64,000 bases of DNA from positions 620,001 through 684,000 of the forward strand of contig NZ_JAKCPW010000001.1 in assembly GCF_021440085.1 (NCBI RefSeq), given 5' to 3'. The DNA is from Dyadobacter sp. CY261. Lineage in GTDB: Bacteria; Bacteroidota; Bacteroidia; Cytophagales; Spirosomataceae. Shown here one piece after another: positions 27,624 to 36,379 of the stretch (the first letter of the stretch is position 1; every line of letters begins with the position of its first letter). The notes beneath the pieces were generated by a model, which was not told the DNA's origin, searched no databases, and worked only from the letters and a program-made list of their open reading frames with translations. A program made the position numbers and the translations under genes.

Positions 27624-28586
27624 TTACATACTACCGGCCTGGTCGGTTTTAAATTCCCGGTAATGCCGTATTATGAAGGCAATTTTTTCCTCCTCCCTCC
27701 ACTCGTCGGGTATCCAGTTGATTTTCAGGCCGTCCTTTTCCATTTTTCTGAAAAATGTCATCTGTCGTTTGGCGAACCGGTGGATTTCGGTTTCCAGTTT
27801 AGTATGCATTGCTTCGTAAGTGAGTGAGCCGGTCAGGAACAGGGTAACATATTTGTATTCCAAACCATAATAAATCAATGCGTCAGGGCTAATGCCTTGG
27901 GCCAAAAGGCCTTGAACCTCTTCTATTAAACCTTGCTTTAACCGCGTAGCAAGTCTGGTACTGATGCGCCCCCTTCTTATTTCGACGGGTGGTGCCAATC
28001 CGAATATAGCCGCTAGATAACCATTTGTTTCCGAACCAAAATCAACTTCAATGTTTGGGTTGTTATCCAAAAATGTGCTTATCTCCAACGCACGGATCAG
28101 CCGTTTTCGGGTCGAAATGTCAGCCAGGGCATGGTAGCGTGATTCTGAATGATGGAATTTTGCCAGCAGTTGATCAACAGAAAGACGTTCCAGCTCAATC
28201 CTCAATTCCCGATTGACAGGCACGGTGTCATTAGCGTGCCCTTTCAGCAATGCGTACAGATAGAATCCTGTGCCGCCACAGACAAGCGGTACGCGGTTTC
28301 GGGTGACGACCTTTTGATATGCATCAGCAAAATCATGCTGGAAGTCGTTGACATTGTATTGTTCCCCGGCATCCCGAATGTTGATCAGGTGATATGGTAT
28401 ACTTTCTCCATTCACCACATATTCATCCATATCCTTACCCGTACCAATATCCATTTGCCGGTATACCTGCCGGGAATCAGCGCTAATCACTTCGCCACCG
28501 ACGATCTGCGCAACCCTCGTCGCCAGGTGCGTTTTTCCGGACGCGGTAGGACCCAGGATGATGAGTAGTGGAGTATCAGTGCGCAT
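27624..28586 (-). CDS. miaA: tRNA dimethylallyltransferase
   Basis: Transfers the dimethylallyl group to A37 of tRNAs that read codons starting with U. 320 residues, normal length. The P-loop GPTASGKT is near the N-terminus, followed by the substrate-binding SADSRQVYRQMDIGTGKD and the conserved CGGTGFYLYALLKG and RKRLIRALE. The first 11 bp overlap the 3' end of the upstream unknown gene, so translation is probably coupled. The insert domain found in longer homologues is also present here. Confidence 0.96.
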   Translation of the reverse strand: MRTDTPLLIILGPTASGKTHLATRVAQIVGGEVISADSRQVYRQMDIGTGKDMDEYVVNGESIPYHLINIRDAGEQYNVNDFQHDFADAYQKVVTRNRVPLVCGGTGFYLYALLKGHANDTVPVNRELRIELERLSVDQLLAKFHHSESRYHALADISTRKRLIRALEISTFLDNNPNIEVDFGSETNGYLAAIFGLAPPVEIRRGRISTRLATRLKQGLIEEVQGLLAQGISPDALIYYGLEYKYVTLFLTGSLTYEAMHTKLETEIHRFAKRQMTFFRKMEKDGLKINWIPDEWREEEKIAFIIRHYREFKTDQAGSM

Positions 28587-29487
28587 CGGATGACCGTTGT
28601 TTAATAAGCCTCACATATTTGATGCTGCCCAAATTGAACACTGTTAGATATTTGATCGACGTATTTTCAGATGAATCGTCGGCGCGTTTGCGGATACGCC
28701 TCATGTTGTTTAAATCTAAATACACTTTCTGCGGCGCGACCGTGCCCCTTTCCTCGAAACCGAGCCGCCGGTAACCCCGGCCATCCGACCATTCGAAGTC
28801 CGCGTAGGTCATGATATCGTCAGGCGATTTTTCCCGGATAAACGCATTTAAGAGTTTGTCCAGTCCTCCTACTACATTCGTTCCTTGCAAGCTGGCAAAA
28901 CGAATGAGCTCGTGTGACCTGAACGGCAGCCCATGCTGTTCGAAAATACGGGCATTATTGAATGTCGCCACGGCCACCAATATTTCGGATGCTGAATTGT
29001 CATAAGCAAAGTCTTCCGGAAGTACACGATAATATTGTTTTGGCAGAAACAAACCGTAACGAAACTTCGATGAAGTTGCGCCATTTAGATGATTGATATC
29101 CAGAAAATGGAATGTGGTCGCGTCGTCGATCCGTCGTACTTGTGTGAGGCGTGCTGGGATTTTGGCCGAAATGCCCAGCATGGCCGACAGTCGCGATCGA
29201 ACGATACTGTTTTTGGCTATCCAATAATCTTCCCAGAGCGCAACAGCCGGAATGCCGTCACTACGCAAACTAACCAATTTTGCATATAAGCCGTCCGGGA
29301 GACCATGCCGGTGTAACTGCTGCCACGTAGTTAAAGGGACAGTTAACACGTTCATAATCTGCCTTTGTTCATCGTGGATTTCGAGAATTGGCCATGCAAA
29401 GTCCGGGTCATGCACGAGCTGCCACCGGAATAAGGCGGATGGCAGCCAGTTGCAAAGTTGTTCCGGAAATGAGAATGGTTGTGCCAA
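28576..29487 (-). CDS. Unknown protein overlapping miaA
   Basis: 303 residues, no signal peptide, soluble. The N-terminal half (RWQLVHDPDFAWPILEIHDE) is not recognised. The C-terminal half, with FNNARIFEQHGLPFRSHELI, GLDKLLNAFIREKSPDDIMTY, YADFEWSDGRGYRRLGF, resembles a short domain otherwise seen in phage and endonuclease-associated proteins (pattern GG..KLl..fi......i.tYaD..wS.G..Y..lGF). The arrangement of this motif recalls an acetyltransferase-like fold, but no assignment is safe. It overlaps the miaA start by 11 bp, which implies co-translation. Confidence 0.75.
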   Translation of the reverse strand: MAQPFSFPEQLCNWLPSALFRWQLVHDPDFAWPILEIHDEQRQIMNVLTVPLTTWQQLHRHGLPDGLYAKLVSLRSDGIPAVALWEDYWIAKNSIVRSRLSAMLGISAKIPARLTQVRRIDDATTFHFLDINHLNGATSSKFRYGLFLPKQYYRVLPEDFAYDNSASEILVAVATFNNARIFEQHGLPFRSHELIRFASLQGTNVVGGLDKLLNAFIREKSPDDIMTYADFEWSDGRGYRRLGFEERGTVAPQKVYLDLNNMRRIRKRADDSSENTSIKYLTVFNLGSIKYVRLIKQRSSDAH

Positions 29488-29534
29488 TTGGAATGAGATT
29501 AATCGGCGGGCAAGTTAATGCCGGATTGCCGCAC

Positions 29535-29563
29535 AACAAAAAAACGCGCCGTTAAGCGCGTTT
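29535..29563 (-). terminator. Terminator of the outer-membrane barrel gene
   Basis: AAACGCGC (29542-29549) and GCGCGTTT (29556-29563) form an 8-bp stem with a 6-base loop, followed in the minus direction by a run of seven T. It lies 23 bp after the stop of the barrel gene. Confidence 0.88.
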
Positions 29564-29586
29564 CTCTTGAAATGTTGTTGGGGTGC

Positions 29587-30189
29587 TTATTTGCCGCCCA
29601 AACCAAATATGATACCCACATTGACCCCTCCGAAGTTGGATGTGGATTCAAAGTCGATATTGTTTGCAGATCCCGTCTCTGAACTATGGTTTTTGTTGCC
29701 GAAAACAAAGTGATAAATACCTTCTACCTGGATACCAAGGTTTCCGAACGCAAACACGAGCCCGGCACGTGGCGCTGCACCAAAGTTGTTGCGTGTTGAC
29801 GATTCCAAGACTGTTTCGCCATTCCATTTGGCTTTATATTTAGAGAAATAAACACCGGCATCACCGCCAATATAAGGACGGATTACGCCTTCGGTGAAAA
29901 AATAGTCGAGGGTACCGGTTACTGGCATAAGTGTACCGGTGCTGCTCAGCGTTTGTCCGGCAATGCGGTAATCACTGCCGTCGGCGTAGATCTTGCCTGC
30001 GACACCGATGGCTACACGCGGCGATGCGAACACGCGGAGGTTTACGCCGCCACCGGCTACTGTTTTGGAGTCTTCGACGTTAGATTTCGCAATACCACCC
30101 TGCAATCCCAAAGAGAACTGTGCAAAACTTGCCGAAGTTGCCGCAATAACCATTGCGACTGCCAGCGAGAGAATAACTTTCTTTTTCAT
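29587..30189 (-). CDS. Outer-membrane beta-barrel protein
   Basis: 200 residues. Signal peptide MKKKVILSLAVAMVIAATSA cleaved near SFAQ. The mature part shows alternating hydrophobic strands, Gly-rich turns and GGDAGVYFSKY, typical of small 8-stranded porin-like barrels (OmpW/OprF-N-like). It ends FGGVNVGIIFGLGGK rather than with a terminal Phe. No specific ligand can be inferred. It is monocistronic with a strong terminator. Confidence 0.85.
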   Translation of the reverse strand: MKKKVILSLAVAMVIAATSASFAQFSLGLQGGIAKSNVEDSKTVAGGGVNLRVFASPRVAIGVAGKIYADGSDYRIAGQTLSSTGTLMPVTGTLDYFFTEGVIRPYIGGDAGVYFSKYKAKWNGETVLESSTRNNFGAAPRAGLVFAFGNLGIQVEGIYHFVFGNKNHSSETGSANNIDFESTSNFGGVNVGIIFGLGGK

Positions 30190-30327
30190 GTTGGATATTG
30201 ATTTGGTTTATAGTTTGCGCTAACCCATTCCAATATCAGTCCAACACGGAAAAATTGCATTACAGCACTTCCATTAAATTGTCATACAACTCATTACAGT
30301 GACAATTTATTTTTATTGTGCTATTTG

Positions 30328-31194
30328 CTAAGCCTGTCTTTGTGCAATATATTCCTCATCCTGCTGGGCAGCCTCCCAGCCAATCAACGCCTTTTTACGT
30401 AGACTGCCCCAGCGATATTCACCCAGAACTCCCTCTTTACGGATCACACGGTGGCATGGGATGATAAAGGCTATGGGGTTATCGCCCACGGCGGAACCTA
30501 CGGCACGCACGGCTTTCGGATGACCGATACGCCCGGCGATCTGCTGGTAGGTTGTAACCGCACCTTGCGGGATGTTCAGCAACGCTTCCCATACTTTTAC
30601 CTGGAAGTTGGTACCTTGGACCAGCAATGGCAGCCTTTCGAGCGATTGGTGTGACGGGCTGAATATCCGCTGAATATAATTTGCGGTAAGTTGTTGGTCG
30701 GGGCGAATGGTTGCGTAATGCCATTTGCGCGCGAGGTCAATCAGCTGGAGATCGCGGGTGCTCTCGTCCACGAACGCCATGGCGCAAATGCCCCGCTCAG
30801 TGACCGCGATGAAGCATTCGCCAAACGGCGTTTCATGGAAGCCATAGCTAATTATTAACCCCTTGCCGGCGGTTTTGTATTCCTGCGGCGTAACACCTTC
30901 GATTGAAATAAAATGATCATACACGCGGCTCTGGCTCGACAACCCGGCCAACTCAGCGAGTTCCGCCAGGTTGGTCGACTCTTTGATCTTGTCTTTCAAA
31001 TAACCCGCGGTAATGTATTGCAAAAATTTCTTCGGACTGACGCCCGCCCATTCTGAGAACAGTCGCTGGAAATGAAACTGGCTGATGCTGACCTCGTCGG
31101 CAACATCGGTGAGCGATGGCTGCTCTTTCGCGTTGGCCACAATGTATTCGATGGCTTTCGCGATCTTGTCGTAGTTATAATCTTGCTGGTTCAT
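30328..31194 (-). CDS. Ada-like AraC HTH / methylated-DNA-protein cysteine methyltransferase
   Basis: 288 residues from MNQQDYNYDKIAKAIEYI (frame open 26 codons higher, but no family similarity there). Residues about 1-105 are an AraC-type helix-turn-helix (SLTDVADEVSISQFHFQRLF). The C-terminal part is an O6-alkylguanine-DNA alkyltransferase with the acceptor Cys247 in IIPCHRVIRKEGVLGEYRWG. The N-terminal Ada zinc domain that senses methyl phosphotriesters is absent. This two-domain form repairs O6-methylguanine in a suicide reaction and may regulate transcription. It faces away from the following small secreted gene. Confidence 0.93.
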   Translation of the reverse strand: MNQQDYNYDKIAKAIEYIVANAKEQPSLTDVADEVSISQFHFQRLFSEWAGVSPKKFLQYITAGYLKDKIKESTNLAELAELAGLSSQSRVYDHFISIEGVTPQEYKTAGKGLIISYGFHETPFGECFIAVTERGICAMAFVDESTRDLQLIDLARKWHYATIRPDQQLTANYIQRIFSPSHQSLERLPLLVQGTNFQVKVWEALLNIPQGAVTTYQQIAGRIGHPKAVRAVGSAVGDNPIAFIIPCHRVIRKEGVLGEYRWGSLRKKALIGWEAAQQDEEYIAQRQA

Positions 31195-31358
31195 TGGTTT
31201 TTGTATTTGTTGATACAAATTTGCCGCATCCGCCACAGGTAGCCAACCTGAAACTTGCGGATGTATTTGCACCAGTCACTAAGCCGGCCTGGCACTGTTT
31301 CTGCATGCCGGTTTATATTCGCATCAAAACTTTAACAGACCTCGTTTTTATTACAGCC

Positions 31359-31658
31359 ATGAAATTAGTTTTTGGAAGCCTATTTATTTTACTGTTAACT
31401 CAAACTGCCTATTCGCAGAACTTCAAAGCAGATTTGCGCAAACTGAATGGGCAGGTTGAAGCCGCCTACAAAAGCCGTAAACTAACCGCAATGGAATACG
31501 GCAAGCTGAAAAAGGAGCGCAGCGCGATCCAACTAACGATCGACAAAGCGCTGGCCGATGATGTTCTGACGCCCGACGAGAAGAATAAGATCCATTCGAA
31601 AATCGTCCGTTCCCGGAAACGGCTGGCCAAATACAAAACTAACAGGGAGATCTATTAA
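31359..31658 (+). CDS. Small secreted basic protein, unknown
   Basis: 99 residues. MKLVFGSLFILLLTQTAYSQ is a clear signal peptide, and the mature protein is helical and Lys-rich (KLNGQVEAAYKSRKLTAME, then KKERSAIQLTIDKAL). The frame is open for 81 codons before this ATG, but that part lies within the 5' region of the methyltransferase gene and is not protein-like. No known domain; similar short secreted proteins with an MEYGKLKKE-like motif occur in Cytophagales. Followed by a hairpin at 31664-31695. Confidence 0.72.
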   Translation: MKLVFGSLFILLLTQTAYSQNFKADLRKLNGQVEAAYKSRKLTAMEYGKLKKERSAIQLTIDKALADDVLTPDEKNKIHSKIVRSRKRLAKYKTNREIY

Positions 31659-31663
31659 AAGCG

Positions 31664-31695
31664 AAATGGCTCCGGCATATTTGCGGGAGCCATTT
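31664..31695. terminator. Hairpin between convergent small genes
   Basis: AAATGGCTCC (31664-31673) and GGAGCCATTT (31686-31695) form a perfect 10-bp stem with a 12-base loop, 5 bp after the stop of the secreted-protein gene and 9 bp past the stop of the minus-strand small gene. No long T run, so it may be a weak bidirectional terminator. Confidence 0.65.
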
Positions 31696-31704
31696 GCGGA
31701 AGGA

Positions 31705-31818
31705 TCAGTATTCCTTTTTGCCATCTTTTTTTGCCTTCTTATCGGCTCTTTTTTCTTTCAGGGATTTAGTGGCGTCTTTTTTGGCGCTCCCCTTGTCCAG
31801 GTTTTTTCCTTTGGCCAT
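31705..31818 (-). CDS. Lysine-rich micro-protein (37 residues)
   Basis: MAKGKNLDKGSAKKDATKSL followed by a KEKRADKKAKK tail; over a third of residues are Lys and the rest mostly Ala, Asp and Gly. Short proteins of this composition with the MAKGKN start recur in Cytophagales, which supports its being real despite its size. It is probably a nucleic-acid-associated or disordered protein. A convergent hairpin follows its stop. Confidence 0.6.
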   Translation of the reverse strand: MAKGKNLDKGSAKKDATKSLKEKRADKKAKKDGKKEY

Positions 31819-31896
31819 GACTTTGGAATTTTATAGTACTGTAAATTTTTTAAATAACAGGATAATCCCGCGCATTTGTATCCCGTCTGCCTGAAA

Positions 31897-32880
31897 TTAT
31901 TGTCTCTGCGTGATCCTGTCCATGATCAGGTTCGCCCTTGCACCAGTGTCACCACTGCTGGGGCTTTTGCCTTCGCCGCGTAGTTCCTTCACGATCAAGT
32001 CAATGAGCGGCTGCTGCACGTGTTGAGGGTAGGGAATGTGAAAAACCTCGATACCCTCCGAAGTTTCCAGGTGAATATCGAATTTTTCAAAAAATGAAAA
32101 GGTAATGCGCCCTTTGGAGCCGATGATCTGCGTTTCGTCCTCGCGCTGGTCCTTGTCTATTGTGTAACACCAGCTTCCTTTACCCAATACGCCTGATTCA
32201 AACTCAAAATTGGCTACCACAATATCATCCGCCTCGTACAAGCCCGCCTGGTTACGCGCGATACCTGCTGCGTGACGGATCGGGCCAAAAATGAATTCGA
32301 GCAGATCGAATTGGTGAGAGGCCAGGTCGTGGAAATGCCCTCCGCCGGAAATTTCCGGGTTCACGCGCCAACGGGGCTTCGGGTTTTCGCCTACCTCCTC
32401 GTCATAGGGTTGCCATTGCAGACAAATATCAATGTAACGGATCTCCCCGATCGCCTTTTTGTCGATCAGTTCTTTCACTTTTAAAAAATAGTCCAATGCC
32501 CGGCGGTAATAGGCTACAAACACAGGCACGCCAGTTCGCTTGCTTTCCGCGTTGATACGATCGCATTCGGCGGCATTGCGGGCCATTGGCTTTTCGATAT
32601 AAACCGGCTTGCCAACCCGCATCGCTTTTATCGCGAGGCTCTCATGTGCATCGGGGGGCGTTGCGATGTAGATTGCATTGACTTCCGGGTCGTTGATCAG
32701 CGCGTCGGCATCGTCGTACCATTTGGGTACACCGTGCCGTTCGGCATAGTCTTTTGCCAGCGCTCCGTCGCGGCGCATAACGGCTACCAGCGATGAGTTC
32801 GGTACTTTATTAAATGCGGGGCCGCTTTTTACCTCGGTTACATTACCACAACCGATTATTCCCCATTTGATCTCATCCAT
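31897..32880 (-). CDS. Gfo/Idh/MocA family NAD(P)-dependent oxidoreductase
   Basis: 327 residues from MDEIKWGIIGCGNV (10 codons further up are open but not conserved). The Rossmann fold has GIIGCGNVTE; the dinucleotide domain continues with AIYIATPPDAHESLAIKAM and the signature EKPMARNAAECDRI, whose Lys is the catalytic residue of the family. The C-terminal domain contains HFHDLASHQFDLLEFIFG. Such enzymes oxidise or reduce sugars, inositols or related polyols; the substrate cannot be told from the sequence. It is divergent from the VF530 gene. Confidence 0.93.
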   Translation of the reverse strand: MDEIKWGIIGCGNVTEVKSGPAFNKVPNSSLVAVMRRDGALAKDYAERHGVPKWYDDADALINDPEVNAIYIATPPDAHESLAIKAMRVGKPVYIEKPMARNAAECDRINAESKRTGVPVFVAYYRRALDYFLKVKELIDKKAIGEIRYIDICLQWQPYDEEVGENPKPRWRVNPEISGGGHFHDLASHQFDLLEFIFGPIRHAAGIARNQAGLYEADDIVVANFEFESGVLGKGSWCYTIDKDQREDETQIIGSKGRITFSFFEKFDIHLETSEGIEVFHIPYPQHVQQPLIDLIVKELRGEGKSPSSGDTGARANLIMDRITQRQ

Positions 32881-32978
32881 TGAACAGGTTTTAGATTTTG
32901 AACTAATCAACCTGCATAATAATTATTTATAAACAGAAATCTACTTTAAATTAAACCGCAACATTTCTAACAATACGC

Positions 32979-33200
32979 ATGGAATCACAACCTAATAACC
33001 CGCTCCACGGCAAGACACTCGAAGCTATTTTGAACGAGCTCGTAGATTACTATGGCTGGGAACAAATGGGTTATCATGTGAATATCAACAGTTTTCAGCA
33101 AGACCCGAGCGTGAAATCAAGCCTTAAATTTTTGAGAAAAACACCTTGGGCCAGAAAGAAAGTGGAAGACTTGTACCTGAAAATGACGGAACGAAAGTAG
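32979..33200 (+). CDS. VF530 family small DNA-binding-like protein
   Basis: 73 residues. The sequence [33 protein letters not shown] and [20 protein letters not shown] is the conserved core of the VF530 family (DUF2132), a small helical fold thought to bind nucleic acid. Function unknown. It is 45 bp upstream of the cbpA-like gene and may be in the same transcript. Confidence 0.92.
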   Translation: MESQPNNPLHGKTLEAILNELVDYYGWEQMGYHVNINSFQQDPSVKSSLKFLRKTPWARKKVEDLYLKMTERK

Positions 33201-33245
33201 ATACATCTGTTTTGACCTAATCAAGAACTCAATTAATTGATATTT

Positions 33246-34133
33246 ATGGCTTTCGTAGATTATTATCAAATACTCGGACTTGACAAAAACGCCGATGATA
33301 AGGCCATCAAGAATGCGTACAGAAAACTGGCAAGGAAATACCATCCCGATCTGAATCCGAACGATAAGGAAGCACAGAAGAAATTCCAGGAACTGAATGA
33401 GGCTAACGAAGTGCTGAGCGACCCTGAGAAACGCAAGAAATACGATAAATACGGTAAAGATTGGCAGCATAGCGAGGAGTTCGAACGGGCGCGTCAGTCG
33501 AGAAGGCAGGCAGGCGCGCAAGAAGGACAATGGTACAGCGGCAACGATGGGGGAGGGTTTTCAGATTTCTTCGAATCGATGTTCGGCTCGGCGAGCGGCT
33601 TTGGCGGCGGCGGGCGCCCCGCACGTTTCCGCGGGCAGGATTACCAGGCCGAAATCCATTTGGGCCTCCGCGATGCGTATGAAACGCACAAGCAAACGTT
33701 GACTGTCAATGGGAAAAACATCCGCATTACCGTTCCGGCGGGCGTCGAAAACGGGCAGACCATTAAAATTGCGGGCCATGGCGGACCGGGAAGTAACGGC
33801 GGGCCGAATGGCGATTTGTATATCACATTCTCGGTGGCTGCCGACGAAAAGCTCAGGCGCTCAGGCAATGACCTGCATTTAAAGGCAGATCTTGATTTGT
33901 ACACTGCCGTACTGGGTGGCGAGCTCGTGGTGGAAACGTTGAGCGGAAAAGTGAAACTGCCCGTCAAACCCGAAACCCAAAATGGAAGTATCGTGCGCCT
34001 TAAAGGCAAAGGATTCCCCGTTTACAAGCAAGAGGGCCAGTTTGGGGATCTTTATGTGACTTTCGACGTCAAAGTGCCGACTAACCTGACCGAGCGGCAA
34101 AAAGAATTGTTTACAGAACTGTCCAAATCCTGA
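33246..34133 (+). CDS. cbpA: DnaJ-class co-chaperone (CbpA type)
   Basis: 295 residues. The J-domain (5-70) contains the HPD tripeptide at 33-35 that activates DnaK ATPase. A Gly/Phe-rich stretch (about 95-130) follows and then two beta-rich substrate-binding domains. The zinc-finger domain of true DnaJ is absent, which makes it a type II (CbpA) protein. The ATG at 33246 is chosen; another ATG three codons up is possible. A CbpM-like gene lies 7 bp downstream, as in classic cbpAM operons, so the two probably act together. Confidence 0.93.
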   Translation: MAFVDYYQILGLDKNADDKAIKNAYRKLARKYHPDLNPNDKEAQKKFQELNEANEVLSDPEKRKKYDKYGKDWQHSEEFERARQSRRQAGAQEGQWYSGNDGGGFSDFFESMFGSASGFGGGGRPARFRGQDYQAEIHLGLRDAYETHKQTLTVNGKNIRITVPAGVENGQTIKIAGHGGPGSNGGPNGDLYITFSVAADEKLRRSGNDLHLKADLDLYTAVLGGELVVETLSGKVKLPVKPETQNGSIVRLKGKGFPVYKQEGQFGDLYVTFDVKVPTNLTERQKELFTELSKS

Positions 34134-34140
34134 AACCGGT

Positions 34141-34440
34141 ATGGAAACTGACCAATTGATCGCCATTGAGGTATTCTGTTCGAGTTATGAAGTGGAATAC
34201 GCATTTGTAGAGTCGTTACAGGAGCACGACCTGATTGAAACAGTATTGGTAAATGAACAGCGCTTTCTGCAAATCCCGCAGTTGAACCGTATTGAGCGTA
34301 TCATCCGTCTCCATCACGACCTCGACATCAATCTGGAAGGCATCGATGCCATTCAGGGGCTGCTCGACCGGGTCGATTATATGGACAGGGAAATCGCGGC
34401 GCTCCGGAACCGGCTGCGGTTTTATGAGCCGGGCTTGTAA
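34141..34440 (+). CDS. cbpM: CbpM-like chaperone modulator
   Basis: 99 residues, 7 bp after cbpA. The family has a MerR-like helical fold that binds the J-domain of CbpA and inhibits it. The sequence has the usual N-terminal helix region (LIAIEVFCSSYEVEYAFVES), the helix with LNRIERIIRLHHDLDINLEG and the C-terminal coiled coil (MDREIAALRNRLRFYEP). Position and length agree with a cbpAM operon. Confidence 0.87.
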   Translation: METDQLIAIEVFCSSYEVEYAFVESLQEHDLIETVLVNEQRFLQIPQLNRIERIIRLHHDLDINLEGIDAIQGLLDRVDYMDREIAALRNRLRFYEPGL

Positions 34441-34528
34441 TAAATCACGCATTGCCGGATAACCGGTTATCTTTGCGTTCCCATTAAAACGAAGGGCGGG
34501 CCTATGCAGGTCCGCCGACTACTTATCT

Positions 34529-35761
34529 ATGAAATTTGAAGATTACCCCATTGCTACGGAGATCAAGCGGAGCCTGGAAGCAGCAGGGTTCAAGAAACCA
34601 ACGGATATTCAGTTTAAAGCTATTCCGGCGGTAATGAAAGGTGAAGATGTGCTTGCTATCGCACAAACCGGCACCGGAAAGACGGCCGCCTTTGCCATTC
34701 CGGTTATCGACAAGTTGCACAAGCAGAAATCGTCGAGCCGCTCCGAGGGCATTAAATGCGTGGTAATGGTGCCCACCCGAGAACTGGCTATCCAGATCGC
34801 CGAGGTGTTCAGTAATATTGCCCGATATACGAAAGTGAAAACATTCAGCGTGTTTGGAGGCGTAGAACAAGGCCCACAGATCGCGAAACTGGAAAAAGGG
34901 ATCGACGTTTTGGTCTCAACCCCCGGACGGATGTTTGACCTTGTAAGCCAGGGATATATCAAATTCGACCGTGTCGACACACTCATTCTCGACGAAGCCG
35001 ACCATATGCTCGACCTGGGTTTTATCAAGGATATTCAGGATTTGATTAAGCATTTACCCAAACGACGACAAACATTGTTTTTCTCGGCGACCATCGATGA
35101 GAAGATCAAGAAATTGGCATACTCGCTTGTCAGAAATGCGATCCGGATTCAGATTTCCCCTAAAAACCCCGTTGCAAAAAACATTGACCATTCGGTAGCA
35201 TTTGTGTCCATGGACGACAAGCGCTTTTTCCTGGAACGTGTGATCAAACAGCAGGCCGAAAAGAAGATCCTCGTGTTTGTACGCACGAAAGTGCGCGCAG
35301 AACGTGTATACAATGCGCTTGAACGTATGGAGGTCAAAAGTCTCACCATCCATGGCGACAAGGAGCAAGCCGACCGCCTTACTGCGATGAATGAGTTTAA
35401 AAAAGGGAATGTTAAAGTATTGATCGCCACAGACGTAAGTGCCCGGGGCATCGACATCCCGAATGTGGATTATGTGATCAACTACGACCTGCCCGAGCAA
35501 CCCGAAAATTACGTGCACAGGGTCGGCCGCACGGGGCGTGGCATGCAAAAAGGTATTGCCGTTTCGTTTTGCAGTGAAGAGGAGAGGCCTCTGCTGGATC
35601 AAATCCAGCAATATCTCGACAAACCTGTCGCCGTTGTCGACATCAGCGCTGCGGACTATGCTCAAACGCTCGATTTCAGCAGCGACAGTTCGAATGACCT
35701 CAATGCCCTGATGCGTGAGGTCGAAGAATACCAATCCAGGAAGAAAAAGGGGAAAAAATAG
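34529..35761 (+). CDS. DEAD-box ATP-dependent RNA helicase
   Basis: 410 residues with all core motifs: Q motif (PTDIQFKAIPA), I (AQTGTGKTAA), Ia (PTRELAIQI), Ib (STPGR), II (DEAD), III (SAT), IV (LVFVRTK), V (ATDVSARGIDIP) and VI (HRVGRTGRG). The C-terminal tail after residue about 365 is short and ends with a basic RKKKGKK, which probably binds RNA. It belongs to the RhlE/RhlB-like group and likely acts in ribosome assembly or RNA decay. A bidirectional terminator follows. Confidence 0.95.
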   Translation: MKFEDYPIATEIKRSLEAAGFKKPTDIQFKAIPAVMKGEDVLAIAQTGTGKTAAFAIPVIDKLHKQKSSSRSEGIKCVVMVPTRELAIQIAEVFSNIARYTKVKTFSVFGGVEQGPQIAKLEKGIDVLVSTPGRMFDLVSQGYIKFDRVDTLILDEADHMLDLGFIKDIQDLIKHLPKRRQTLFFSATIDEKIKKLAYSLVRNAIRIQISPKNPVAKNIDHSVAFVSMDDKRFFLERVIKQQAEKKILVFVRTKVRAERVYNALERMEVKSLTIHGDKEQADRLTAMNEFKKGNVKVLIATDVSARGIDIPNVDYVINYDLPEQPENYVHRVGRTGRGMQKGIAVSFCSEEERPLLDQIQQYLDKPVAVVDISAADYAQTLDFSSDSSNDLNALMREVEEYQSRKKKGKK

Positions 35762-35785
35762 AGCATAAGAACGAAGTAAGGCAAT

Positions 35786-35822
35786 AAAAAAGGCTTTCAG
35801 GATCGCTCCCGAAAGCCTTTTT
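35786..35822. terminator. Bidirectional terminator between helicase and CHRD gene
   Basis: AAAAAGGCTTTC (35787-35798) pairs with GAAAGCCTTTTT (35811-35822), a perfect 12-bp stem with a 12-base loop and A/T runs at both sides. It lies 25 bp after the helicase stop and 16 bp before the convergent gene's stop. Confidence 0.92.
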
Positions 35823-35838
35823 ATATGGTGTATATCGC

Positions 35839-36303
35839 CTATTCTTCGAATTTATCGGCAATGATCTGTCCGCGGATTTCCCCGTAAGGATTTTCCTTGG
35901 TAGGGATATTAATGTACATCGCCCCGGCAATTAAAAGGGTTTGCCTCTCGGTATTCAGCTTCACCGTCCCCTGAACCTGGGTTCCGGTAGGGTTATCAGC
36001 CAGAGTTTCAACAATTCCGCCTCTTTCCCATGCAGGAACAGCTGAATTTAGTGTTACCGAGGTCGGTGTCAGGTTTTGGTAGTTAATGTTGTATTTCAGC
36101 TCCATGGTAGTTTTGTTGTATTCAAAAACACCGGTGCCCTGCGCTGATGATGTAGCTTTTGGAACGGTTGGGCTACTATTGATTACAGCCGAGAACTTCA
36201 CAATGTCATCTTTGTGAGGCCCTTCCTCTTTACAGGAAGTAACAAATCCTAACATTAAAACTCCTGCGATTAATAGTAAAAAACGTTTCATTGGCTTTTT
36301 CAT
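35839..36303 (-). CDS. CHRD-domain lipoprotein
   Basis: 154 residues. Start chosen at MKKPMKRFLLLIAGVLML (a second ATG is 4 codons later); the upstream open frame is not protein-like. The lipoprotein signal ends in FVTSC, so the protein is anchored to a membrane. The mature part is a CHRD domain (about 35-154), a beta-rich fold first named in chordin: FSAVINSSPTVP, GTGVFEYNKTTMELKYNINY, YINIPTKENPYGEIRGQI. The function of the bacterial form is not established. It converges on the helicase across a shared terminator. Confidence 0.85.
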   Translation of the reverse strand: MKKPMKRFLLLIAGVLMLGFVTSCKEEGPHKDDIVKFSAVINSSPTVPKATSSAQGTGVFEYNKTTMELKYNINYQNLTPTSVTLNSAVPAWERGGIVETLADNPTGTQVQGTVKLNTERQTLLIAGAMYINIPTKENPYGEIRGQIIADKFEE

Positions 36304-36379
36304 ACAATTTAAATTTAAACATTTAACTCCTAAATATACATACAAACTTAAATGCTGCAAAAATGATACCAGTTTGCTG

